Positions 25,606 to 31,684 of a stretch of DNA of 40,255 nt are shown in pieces. This stretch comes from a virus. The translations under genes and the position numbers were made by a program. The stretch lies in the IMG/VR virus record IMGVR_UViG_3300048837_000915, positions 1 to 40,255 of that record; one strand, written 5' to 3'. The notes below the pieces were generated by a model. It was not told where the DNA came from. It saw only the letters and a list, made by a program, of their open reading frames with translations, and did no database searches. The stretch's first letter is position 1, and each line of letters starts with the position of its first letter.

Positions 25606-26123
25606 GGCAGCCTCCACTCGGTCAGGATGTGCCCGGGCTGCGGCTGCAGCCCGTCGGCGAGCCACTGCTCCACGTCGAACCCCGGGCACGCCTTGCGCGC
25701 CCCGGTGTCACGGTGCCCGCACACCCCGCGCCAGTACGTGTCGGAGTTCGCGTGCTGCAGCGGGATGCCGTACGTCGCGCACAAATAGCGCACCTGCTGC
25801 GCGAGCTGGTCCCACTGCAAAGGGGTGAACTGGTCGGTGCCGACCAGGCAGATCGACAGGCTGTTGCCGTTGTGGCCGCGCGCATGGGCGCCCACCTCCG
25901 ACGCATGCCGGCCCGTAGCCAGCCCGCCGTTGGTGTAGATCACCCAGTGGTAGCCGATGTGGTACAGCTCGGGGTTCCACTTGCGCGCCTCGTCCGTCTT
26001 GGGCGCACGCCGGAACCCGGCCTCTTTATGCCAGTGGTCGATATCCAGCACGCTGGTCCAGCGCCCGTTGGGCGTGGCCGCGCAGTGGATGATGAGGGAG
26101 TCGATTCGGCGCAGGTAGCTCAT
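25602..26123 (-). CDS. Endolysin: N-acetylmuramoyl-L-alanine amidase (T7 lysozyme type)
   Basis: This 173-residue protein has the Amidase_2/PGRP fold. Zinc ligands are His13 (LIIHCAATPNG), His137 and Cys146 (CGHRDTGARKACPGFD); Tyr58 lies in YHIGYHWVIY. It cuts between N-acetylmuramic acid and L-alanine of peptidoglycan. There is no signal sequence, so export depends on the holin. It is the first gene after candidate late promoter C and has no Shine-Dalgarno sequence. Confidence 0.95.
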   Translation of the reverse strand: MSYLRRIDSLIIHCAATPNGRWTSVLDIDHWHKEAGFRRAPKTDEARKWNPELYHIGYHWVIYTNGGLATGRHASEVGAHARGHNGNSLSICLVGTDQFTPLQWDQLAQQVRYLCATYGIPLQHANSDTYWRGVCGHRDTGARKACPGFDVEQWLADGLQPQPGHILTEWRLP

Positions 26124-26129
26124 GCCCGC

Positions 26130-26182
26130 AGGCTACGCGCGCGGGCGAGGGGGGCCGAAGTAAAGGCGTTTGGGGCTTAGGC
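26130..26182 (-). promoter_or_regulatory. Candidate late promoter C (lysis segment)
   Basis: This is the third copy of the conserved minus-strand sequence: TAAGCCCCAAACG, then CCTTTACTTC, 23 bases from TTTACT to TAGCCT. It begins within the end of the XRE regulator gene and lies only six bases ahead of the amidase ATG. Transcription from the -10-like hexamer would start at or next to that ATG. Its place equals Mu Plys. Confidence 0.55.
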
Positions 26183-26407
26183 GGCGGGCGTGTCCGCCCC
26201 AGGCGCGCGCCAGCCGTCCAGACCGGCGGCCAGCGCCGCGCAGGCAAGCGCGGTGCGCCGGTCGATGGTGACGGCTGCGCCGTCGGCCCAGTCTGCGCCG
26301 CGCTCGAGTCGCTGGTACGTGGCCAGCGTCACACCCAGCGCCGCCGCCGCGGCGCGCTGGGTGTAGCCCATGTGTTGCCGCCAGGCGGCAAGGTCAGCCG
26401 GGGTCAT
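26177..26407 (-). CDS. XRE-family helix-turn-helix regulator
   Basis: This 76-residue protein has a clear Cro/CI helix-turn-helix (WRQHMGYTQRAAAAALGVT, then LATYQRLERG). Its start overlaps the preceding stop by ATGA, so it is coupled to the acidic protein upstream. A perfect dyad (GTCAC-T-GTGAC) in the shared leader is a likely operator for it. It may repress its own operon, or control late promoter C, which begins within its last codons. Confidence 0.85.
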   Translation of the reverse strand: MTPADLAAWRQHMGYTQRAAAAALGVTLATYQRLERGADWADGAAVTIDRRTALACAALAAGLDGWRAPGADTPAA

Positions 26408-26739
26408 GTGTGAAACTGGTCAATGTCCAAGTCAAAAGCCTCCGCCAGTTCGCGATACGTCGCGTAGCTTTCGCCCTTCACCAGCGCAACACCCCGGCCG
26501 TAGCTGTCTTGGAAAACAGACTCGCCCGCAGCCCCTTCAACAGCATCAACTAGCTTATCCGTGGCAATTTCAAAAACATCAAGCTCTTCGCGAGTGCTAC
26601 CAGGGGCGCGGCTAAGGAGGTCGGCGAAATCTTCGTATCCAGCTTCACGCGCATAAGCGTCGATTGCCTCGTCGGCGTTTTCGCCGACGTACTCGCCCAT
26701 GAGGTTGCCGTTGGCCGCAATTTCAAAGGTCTTGCTCAT
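26404..26739 (-). CDS. Strongly acidic protein paired with XRE regulator
   Basis: This is a 111-residue protein. I prefer the second of two adjacent ATGs (26739), seven bases after AGGAG. I count about 25 Asp/Glu against about 8 Lys/Arg. It has a strand-helix start (FEIAANGNLMGEYVGENADEA) and helical remainder. The gene is less GC-rich than its neighbours. Gene order and coupling resemble a reversed toxin-antitoxin pair, but the charge is more like a DNA-mimic or anti-restriction protein. The function is not known. Confidence 0.7.
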   Translation of the reverse strand: MSKTFEIAANGNLMGEYVGENADEAIDAYAREAGYEDFADLLSRAPGSTREELDVFEIATDKLVDAVEGAAGESVFQDSYGRGVALVKGESYATYRELAEAFDLDIDQFHT

Positions 26740-26751
26740 CATCGTTCTCCT

Positions 26752-26814
26752 GTCACTGTGACCGCCCCTGCGATCACCATGACTTCATTCCATACGACTT
26801 AATTTCCAAGTCAA
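26752..26814 (-). promoter_or_regulatory. Promoter and operator of the acidic protein/XRE module
   Basis: On the minus strand, TTGACT (26809-26814) and TGGAAT (26787-26792) are separated by 16 bases and resemble sigma70 -35 and -10 boxes in an AT-rich patch. Downstream in the leader lies a perfect dyad GTCAC-T-GTGAC (26752-26762), a good operator for the coupled XRE protein. This module thus seems to have its own regulation, independent of the late promoters. Confidence 0.5.
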
Positions 26815-26832
26815 GCGGCCAGCCGAAGATTT

Positions 26833-27369
26833 TCACGGCCGCACCTTCGACGCAATTCGCACCGCCGCATCCGCCAGGTCCGCCAGCATCAGCGACATCT
26901 CACGCGTCACCCGGGCCACCACCAAAAAGAACACCCCGAACACCAGCCCGCTCACGAACGACGCGAAGCTGCCCGTGCCGCTCATGGCCCACGCCCCGAA
27001 CATTCCGCCCACGAACATCAGCACCGCCAGCAGCACCACCACCCAATACAGCAGCTCGACCAGGCCGCGAAACGTCGGGTACAGCGACGCCAGGCGCAGC
27101 CGCTCGGCGAACACCTCCACAGACACCTCCGCCGCACCCGCCCCGCGCGCCGCCGACGTGGGCGATGGCGCTGGCGAGGACGCACCCGCACCCGCAGCCG
27201 CCTCGCCCGCCGCAGGCCCCGTCGGCCGTGGCGCCCGGCTCACCATCGGCCGCGTCCCCCAGGCCGCCTCCACCCGGCTGTAGATCGCCCCGCAGCTCGG
27301 GCACGCCTCGAGCTCGTCTCCGCTGGCCTCGTGATTCGCGTGTCCGCACTTCAAGCAATTCCGGTACAT
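26833..27369 (-). CDS. Zinc-ribbon membrane protein in the repressor-linked group
   Basis: This 178-residue protein starts at the ATG after GGGAGG. Two CxxC pairs (CLKCGHAN and CPSCGAIY) form an N-terminal zinc ribbon. A Pro-Ala linker (residues 40-75) follows, then two membrane helices (LLYWVVVLLAVLMFVGGMF and FVSGLVFGVFFLVV). A short helix ends the protein. It lies in the same direction as, and downstream of, the repressor, so it could be made in lysogens. A role in exclusion or membrane sensing is possible. Confidence 0.8.
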   Translation of the reverse strand: MYRNCLKCGHANHEASGDELEACPSCGAIYSRVEAAWGTRPMVSRAPRPTGPAAGEAAAGAGASSPAPSPTSAARGAGAAEVSVEVFAERLRLASLYPTFRGLVELLYWVVVLLAVLMFVGGMFGAWAMSGTGSFASFVSGLVFGVFFLVVARVTREMSLMLADLADAAVRIASKVRP

Positions 27370-27382
27370 CGTCGCCTCCCGT

Positions 27383-27970
27383 TCAGTTCTCGCAGCGCCG
27401 CGACGCCGACCAGAATGCGCAGCTCGCGCGCCCCGTCTGCACCACCTCGCAATCCGGGCTCGGCACAATCTGCACCAGTGCATCGCCCACCGTCAGCTCG
27501 CGCCCTGCCTGCGCCAGGCACGCAGGGCAGGCATCCAGCCCCGCGCGGATCTCCACCGCAGCCCAGCCGCGCTCCCCCAGGTCCTGCAGCTGGTGCGCGT
27601 AGTACCAGCGCGCCGCCGCATTGCGCCGGGCGTCGTTCTCGGCCAGCGCCATCAGCTGCACCGCCGCCTGCATCGCCGTGCCGTGGTCGCGCAGGTCCAT
27701 TACGCGCTCCATCAACACCACCCGCAGCCGGTTCGCCGTCATGCCCGGCGCCAGCCCGAACAGCGCCGCCGCGTCATCCACCCGGCTCTGCGCGAACCGC
27801 GCCTTCCACGCCCGCTCGATCGCCTCGGCGGCGGCCTCGGTTACCAGGCGCCGCGTCGGGTCGCTCGGTGTCGAGCGCACAAACAGGTAGCTCCCGCAGT
27901 GCGGGCACTTCGTCTTGCGCTGCGGCAGCCGGTTCAGCAGGCCGCCACAGGTCGGGCACTTCGGGTCCAT
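27383..27970 (-). CDS. Zinc-ribbon helical protein in the repressor-linked group
   Basis: This 195-residue protein starts MDPKCPTCGG, with GGAGGT upstream. The N-terminal CPTCGG and CPHCGS form a zinc ribbon. The rest is mostly helical (LVTEAAAEAIERAWKARF, then ALAENDARRNAAARWYYAHQ), with two further Cys (CPAC) near residue 150. No enzymatic motif is seen. It is followed 13 bases later by the membrane zinc-ribbon gene, suggesting joint function. Not recognised beyond the zinc ribbon. Confidence 0.8.
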   Translation of the reverse strand: MDPKCPTCGGLLNRLPQRKTKCPHCGSYLFVRSTPSDPTRRLVTEAAAEAIERAWKARFAQSRVDDAAALFGLAPGMTANRLRVVLMERVMDLRDHGTAMQAAVQLMALAENDARRNAAARWYYAHQLQDLGERGWAAVEIRAGLDACPACLAQAGRELTVGDALVQIVPSPDCEVVQTGRASCAFWSASRRCEN

Positions 27971-28127
27971 CACGCCACCTCCCTGCCTGTGCATTGCCCC
28001 GGCGCCGCGCCGCGCGCGCCGCCATCACCATGTCCAGCTCGTCCGGCGTCAGGCACGACGGCACCACCTGGCGCACCACCACATCCCCTGCGGCCGCGTA
28101 TTGGATCGGCCCGAAAAACTGCTGCAT
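27774..28127 (-). CDS. Possible small gene coupled to the repressor
   Basis: This reading frame starts at an ATG that shares one base with the repressor stop (TGATG). The first about 40 residues (MQQFFGPIQYAAAGDVVVRQ and on) look like protein. The rest overlaps the next gene by 197 bases and has the Arg/Gly-rich look of a shadow frame. The real gene may have ended earlier, near 27990, and lost its stop. Treat the 3' end as unreliable. Confidence 0.45.
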   Translation of the reverse strand: MQQFFGPIQYAAAGDVVVRQVVPSCLTPDELDMVMAARAARRRGNAQAGRWRDGPEVPDLWRPAEPAAAAQDEVPALRELPVCALDTERPDAAPGNRGRRRGDRAGVEGAVRAEPGG

Positions 28128-28579
28128 CAGCCGATCCGCCCGCCGTTTCCCTGCTCTACGTCCCCCGTGGCGATGTGCTTCACATCGCGCCCTGCCAGGT
28201 TCTCCACCGGCCCGTTGAAAACCTGCGACGGCGCCGGCTTGGCCAGCGCCTCGATCATCGCCAGCACCGCCCGCCGCCCCTTGGCGTCCAGGCCGCGAAA
28301 CCCTTTGATCAGCCCCAGCTCCGGCAGCGTCAGATGCCCCACCGGCCCGGGCTCCGACACGGCCAGCCCATTCGCCGCCGGCGCCCGCCGGCCGGTGAGC
28401 ACGTAGAGCACGTCCACGCCGATCGCCGCCAGGCGCTCTAGGTAGGCGGCGTCTGGATGGCGCTGCCCGTTCTCGTACTTGAGCTGGGCCTGCTTCCGCA
28501 CGCCTGCCGACTCCCCCATCAGCTCCTGGCTGAGGGATAGCCGAACCCGCTCCTCTCGCAGTCGCTCTCCGATACTCAT
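28127..28579 (-). CDS. CI-like phage repressor (XRE family)
   Basis: This 150-residue protein starts at MSIGERLREERVRLSLSQ. It has a Cro/CI helix-turn-helix (SQELMGESAGVRKQAQLKYE) followed by RHPDAAYLERLAAIGVDVLYVLTG, the usual extension of such repressors, and no LexA-type autoprotease residues. It faces away from the Ner-like gene and early operon. The intervening operator region makes it the lysogeny repressor. The start codon abuts the first operator repeat and has no Shine-Dalgarno sequence. Confidence 0.88.
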   Translation of the reverse strand: MSIGERLREERVRLSLSQELMGESAGVRKQAQLKYENGQRHPDAAYLERLAAIGVDVLYVLTGRRAPAANGLAVSEPGPVGHLTLPELGLIKGFRGLDAKGRRAVLAMIEALAKPAPSQVFNGPVENLAGRDVKHIATGDVEQGNGGRIG

Positions 28580-28623
28580 TTGCGTACAAACCCGTTGACA
28601 GATACGCGATTGCGTACCATCAT
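28580..28623 (+). promoter_or_regulatory. Early promoter with overlapping operator repeats
   Basis: On the plus strand a perfect TTGACA (28595-28600) is followed after 17 bases by CATCAT (28618-28623), giving a strong sigma70-type early promoter. The octamer TTGCGTAC occurs at 28580-28587 and 28610-28617, and the second copy forms the dyad TACGC-GATT-GCGTA lying between the -35 and -10 boxes. These are likely binding sites for the repressor and the Ner-like protein. I could not place the repressor's own promoter with confidence. Confidence 0.75.
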
Positions 28624-28704
28624 TCATTCACACCGTCACACCTCGAACGGCAACTAAAGCGACACGCGCCAACGTGCCGCCAGCCCCCGAAGGAGCTTCA
28701 CACC

Positions 28705-28947
28705 ATGAAACTGCGCACCCCGGACGAAGCCCGCGCCGAGCTTCAGGCCAAGGGCATCTCGATCACCCAATGGGCGGTCGCCAACAAGTTCTCGCCCAAC
28801 CTCGTCTTCGAGGTTCTGGGCGGCCGCAAGAAGTGCGTCCGCGGCCAGGCCCACGAGATCGCCATCAAGCTCGGCCTCAAGTCCGGCGAGATCTGCGTCG
28901 ACCCCGCCCGCGCCCTCGAGCGCCCCCGCCAACGCGTCGCCGCCTGA
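28705..28947 (+). CDS. Ner-like early DNA-binding regulator
   Basis: This 80-residue protein is the first early gene, behind AAGGAG. The helix-turn-helix pattern GISITQWAVANKFSPNLVFEVLGGR and the basic segment KCVRGQAHEIAIKLGLK are typical of small Ner/Cro-like regulators that start the early operons of Mu-like phages. It probably turns down both divergent transcripts late in the early phase. It follows the early promoter by about 80 bases. Confidence 0.85.
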   Translation: MKLRTPDEARAELQAKGISITQWAVANKFSPNLVFEVLGGRKKCVRGQAHEIAIKLGLKSGEICVDPARALERPRQRVAA

Positions 28948-28955
28948 GGCCCGCC

Positions 28956-29099
28956 ATGCGCTTCCGCCGCCTTCGCTACCTGCGCCAGCAGTCCTGCCCC
29001 TTCCTGGCCGACCTCAGCGTCGACTACCAGGAGGCCTTCTGCGCCCTCACCGCAGCCCACGGCATCGAAGCCGCCCGCTGCTACTGCCTCGGAGCGTGA
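28956..29099 (+). CDS. Very small early protein, unknown
   Basis: This 47-residue protein starts MRFRRLRYLRQQ. It sits eight bases after the Ner stop and four bases before the next ATG, a spacing that fits a genuine gene in the operon. It has a basic N-terminus and Cys residues at the end (RCYCLGA). Its function is unknown. Confidence 0.55.
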   Translation: MRFRRLRYLRQQSCPFLADLSVDYQEAFCALTAAHGIEAARCYCLGA

Positions 29100-29103
29100 C
29101 GCC

Positions 29104-29547
29104 ATGTTCGGATTTGAATACCTCTACCAGTTCGACGACCGCACCCTGGCCGCCCTCGCCGAGATCGCAGATCGCGGCCTGCTTTCTCTGCGCCCGCAAG
29201 ACACCGAAGACGCCTACATCCAGCGTCAAGTCTTGCCGCGACTGCGCTTCATGGGCGGCCCCCTGGCTCACCTTGTTTCGAGCGCATATACACCAGCGTC
29301 TCCGCAAGCCACGCCACCGATGCCTGTGTGTCCGGCCTTCGCATGGCCCATTGCGCATTCCCAAGCCGACCGGCCAGCGCCTGCAGATCCAGCCCGCCCT
29401 GCTCATGGAGCAGCGCAGCCATCTCGCAGAACGCAAACCGTAGCGCCTCCAGCTCCGCATCCTGCCGCGCCTTCGAGTACGGCGGATACAGATCCGGATC
29501 GCCACCCATCGGCAGCAAGTTCGGAGTGGGGGCACCTGGTTCCATGA
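29104..29547 (+). CDS. Early protein with doubtful 3' half
   Basis: The first about 60 codons (MFGFEYLYQFDDRTLAALAE and on) look like protein, while the remaining Pro/Ala-rich part coincides with a convergent gene on the minus strand (29249-29545) and looks like a shadow frame. The gene was probably truncated or had its tail replaced when the minus-strand gene came in. Function unknown. Confidence 0.45.
   Translation: MFGFEYLYQFDDRTLAALAEIADRGLLSLRPQDTEDAYIQRQVLPRLRFMGGPLAHLVSSAYTPASPQATPPMPVCPAFAWPIAHSQADRPAPADPARPAHGAAQPSRRTQTVAPPAPHPAAPSSTADTDPDRHPSAASSEWGHLVP
29249..29545 (-). CDS. Convergent minus-strand gene inside the early operon
   Basis: This 98-residue protein starts at the ATG at 29545, with GGAG six bases upstream; a GTG at 29572 is possible. 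The sequence (RQDAELEALRFAFCEMAALL, then SVAWLAETLVYMRSKQGE) has the amphipathic helices of a real protein. It opposes the plus-strand operon and overlaps the doubtful end of its neighbour. Transcription during lysogeny would be antisense to the early operon. No family is recognised. Confidence 0.55.
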   Translation of the reverse strand: MEPGAPTPNLLPMGGDPDLYPPYSKARQDAELEALRFAFCEMAALLHEQGGLDLQALAGRLGNAQWAMRRPDTQASVAWLAETLVYMRSKQGEPGGRP

Positions 29548-29656
29548 CGCGCTCCATCGGGTTGATCGACACGACCCGATTTTAGCCCGCCGCAAAGCTC
29601 TTTCGCACCTTCCAAACATCATTCGTTTTCGCCCAACGTTACCCAGGTCACATCCA
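29548..29656. other. Intergenic gap with AT-richer segment
   Basis: The stretch between the doubtful early gene and the next plus-strand gene is richer in A and T than its surroundings (for example TTCGTTTTCGCCC). I see no clear gene in it. It may hold a promoter for the minus-strand gene, with TAAAAT (rc of 29578-29583) as the -10 box, or for the plus-strand operon, but neither is convincing. Confidence 0.35.
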
Positions 29657-30121
29657 ATGAGCCGCCACCTCTCGAAACCCCAGCCCACCAGCCTGCGCGC
29701 CGCCTTCGAAGCGGACAAGGCGCACGCCCTCGCGCGCCGCCGCCTCGGCGTCGAGCGCCTCGCCGAGCTCATGGCCACCACCCCGGCCACGCTCTACAAG
29801 TGGCTCGAGACCGACGCCATGCCCATCAACCGCCTCGCCGCCTGGGAGCACATCACCGGCAGCGACTGCGTGGTGCGCTACCTCGCCGCCAGCGCCCACC
29901 GCGTGGTGATCGACATCCCCCACGGCAGCGCCACCGGCCCGCAGGACGTGCAAGGCCTGCAGACCACGCTCAACCACGCCGTGGGCGCGCTGCTGGATTT
30001 CCATGCCGGCCGCCTCGACCGCGACGGCTGCATGGCCGCGCTCACCGGCGGGCTCGAAGTGCTCGCCTGGCACCGCGAGAACGTGCGCAAGAACGACCAA
30101 CCCGAGCTGGAGCTGAACTGA
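29657..30121 (+). CDS. Early helix-turn-helix regulator
   Basis: This 154-residue protein has an N-terminal helix-turn-helix (VERLAELMATTPATLYKWLE) followed by RLAAWEHITGSDCVVRYLA, a layout resembling phage CII/CP76-type regulators. The remainder is helical and ends Asp/Glu-rich. It begins the coupled early string that includes the winged-helix gene, which starts on its stop (TGATG). A role in tuning early transcription is likely. Confidence 0.75.
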   Translation: MSRHLSKPQPTSLRAAFEADKAHALARRRLGVERLAELMATTPATLYKWLETDAMPINRLAAWEHITGSDCVVRYLAASAHRVVIDIPHGSATGPQDVQGLQTTLNHAVGALLDFHAGRLDRDGCMAALTGGLEVLAWHRENVRKNDQPELELN

Positions 30122-30426
30122 TGAGCCACAAGTACGACAACGCCGGCCAGCAGCGCATCTTGCGCGCCCTGCTGATCCTCGCCGGCAACGAGTTCAACGG
30201 CGTCGCCCCCGGCGAGCTGGCCAAGGCCATGAACGAGTCGCCCAGCACCGCCACCCGCGACCTGCACAACCTCAAGGAGGTCGGCTTCGCCGAGCAGATC
30301 CAGGAGACCGGGCGCTGGCGCCTGGGGCCGAAGGTGGTGCAGGTGTCCTTTGCCTTCTCGCACGAGCTGCAGCGCGCACAGCAGCGCGTGTCCGAACTGC
30401 AGAACCGCTACACGAGGCTGCCATGA
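30121..30426 (+). CDS. Winged-helix (IclR-type) early regulator
   Basis: This 101-residue protein has a winged helix: RILRALLILAGNEFNGV, then LAKAMNESPSTATRDLHNL, and the wing RWRLGPKVVQVSF. It has only the DNA-binding domain of an IclR-type regulator and no ligand domain. A C-terminal helix (LQRAQQRVSELQNRYTRL) may drive dimerisation. It overlaps the next gene by ATGA. Confidence 0.8.
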   Translation: MSHKYDNAGQQRILRALLILAGNEFNGVAPGELAKAMNESPSTATRDLHNLKEVGFAEQIQETGRWRLGPKVVQVSFAFSHELQRAQQRVSELQNRYTRLP

Positions 30427-30695
30427 CCGACGCCCACCAGGCAGCCCGCGACGCCGTTGCCCACATCGTCTCCGACGTGGCAAGCGCTCAGCACAACCGC
30501 ATGTTCGTCGCGGTTCTGCAGTACCTCACCGCCGACGACGCCCTGCCGGAAGAGACCGCACAGCGCCTGCTCGACATCTGCGACAACGACCTTCAGGACG
30601 TAATCCGCACCGGAAAGATGCTGGTCAAGGACTGCAGCCTGCTCATCACCGAGGCCGTCATGCGGGCCGCCATCAAGATCAAAGAGGAACACTGA
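30423..30695 (+). CDS. Small early protein, unknown
   Basis: This 90-residue helical protein has Cys residues in LLDICDNDLQDVI and KDCSLLITEA and a charged C-terminus (AAIKIKEEH). It is coupled to its neighbour on the upstream side (ATGA) and spaced one base from the next gene. No family is recognised. It may be a partner of the DUF3102-like protein. Confidence 0.7.
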   Translation: MTDAHQAARDAVAHIVSDVASAQHNRMFVAVLQYLTADDALPEETAQRLLDICDNDLQDVIRTGKMLVKDCSLLITEAVMRAAIKIKEEH

Positions 30696-30696
30696 A

Positions 30697-31674
30697 ATGG
30701 CCCGTACCGCCCGCACCACCGAACTCCAGACCACGCCCGACATGGAAGCGGAGATCCTGCACGCAGACATGCGCGCCCTCGACGCCGTTGCCGTGGCCAA
30801 CCAGCAGCAGCACAACGCCGCGCGCATCGTCGCCTCGCAGCTCGGCTATCAACTGCCCGCCGACTGCGTCGACCCCGACCTGATCCAGCGCGACATCGCC
30901 GCCAACATGCGCCGCAGCATCGAGGCCTGCCTCGAGGTCGGCAAGGGGCTGCTGGTCCTGAAAGAGGCTTGCCAACACGGCGCGTTCATGGCCCGCCTGG
31001 ACGTTCTCGGGATCGAACCCCGCGTTGCACAGCGGTTCATGCAGGCTGCTCGCAAATTCTCAAATGCGACGGCGCCGTCGCTTTTGAAAGCCGCCGGCAA
31101 CCAGGCCAAGCTGTTCGAGCTGCTCGTTCTTGATGACGAACAGATTGAAGAACTGGAGCTGACGGGGCAGACAAACGGCCTCACGATTGATGACATTGGC
31201 AAGATGGGATTCCGCGAGCTGCGCAAGGAATGCCGCGGCCTGCGCGACAAGGTTCACGCCCTCGAGCGCCTCAACGACGACAAGAACAAGAAGATCGACG
31301 AGATCTCCACGCTCAAGCTCTCCGTCTCCCCCTGGGACGAGAAGGTCAACACCTTCAAGGCCGCAATCGGCGCCCACTTCGACCAGCTCGAGCAGGGCGT
31401 CGCGCAGATCCACCTCTTCCACGGCGCCATCCTCCAGGAAGACACCCAGTGGGGCGGCGACGACGAGCAGGAACGCCTGATCCTGCGCCAGTTCGCCACC
31501 CTCTACGGCGACCGCCTGCGCCGCCTCACCCAGCAGTTCGCCGAGCTGCGCGACCACTACGACGCCACGCTCTCCGGCTGGGCCGCCGAGCTCGACACCC
31601 GCAACCTCGATCTTTTCCAGGCGGGGCAGGGCGATGACGACGACGTTGGCGTCTCCGACGTGATCGGCGCGTAA
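30697..31674 (+). CDS. DUF3102-like early protein
   Basis: This 325-residue protein has an N-terminal DUF3102-type region: RRSIEACLEVGKGLLVLKEA, then HGAFMARLDVLGIEPRVAQRFM and FSNATAPSLLKA. A coiled coil follows (RELRKECRGLRDKVHALER), and the C-terminus is acidic. DUF3102 proteins are common in phage and plasmid early regions, and are thought to bind DNA or partner proteins. It directly precedes the transposase. The function is not established. Confidence 0.75.
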   Translation: MARTARTTELQTTPDMEAEILHADMRALDAVAVANQQQHNAARIVASQLGYQLPADCVDPDLIQRDIAANMRRSIEACLEVGKGLLVLKEACQHGAFMARLDVLGIEPRVAQRFMQAARKFSNATAPSLLKAAGNQAKLFELLVLDDEQIEELELTGQTNGLTIDDIGKMGFRELRKECRGLRDKVHALERLNDDKNKKIDEISTLKLSVSPWDEKVNTFKAAIGAHFDQLEQGVAQIHLFHGAILQEDTQWGGDDEQERLILRQFATLYGDRLRRLTQQFAELRDHYDATLSGWAAELDTRNLDLFQAGQGDDDDVGVSDVIGA

Positions 31675-31684
31675 GGACATCATC

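Noticed and set aside
26177-26739. A definite toxin-antitoxin system
   Set aside because: Gene order and autoregulation fit, but the first protein is strongly acidic and matches no toxin family I know, so only a regulated module is claimed.
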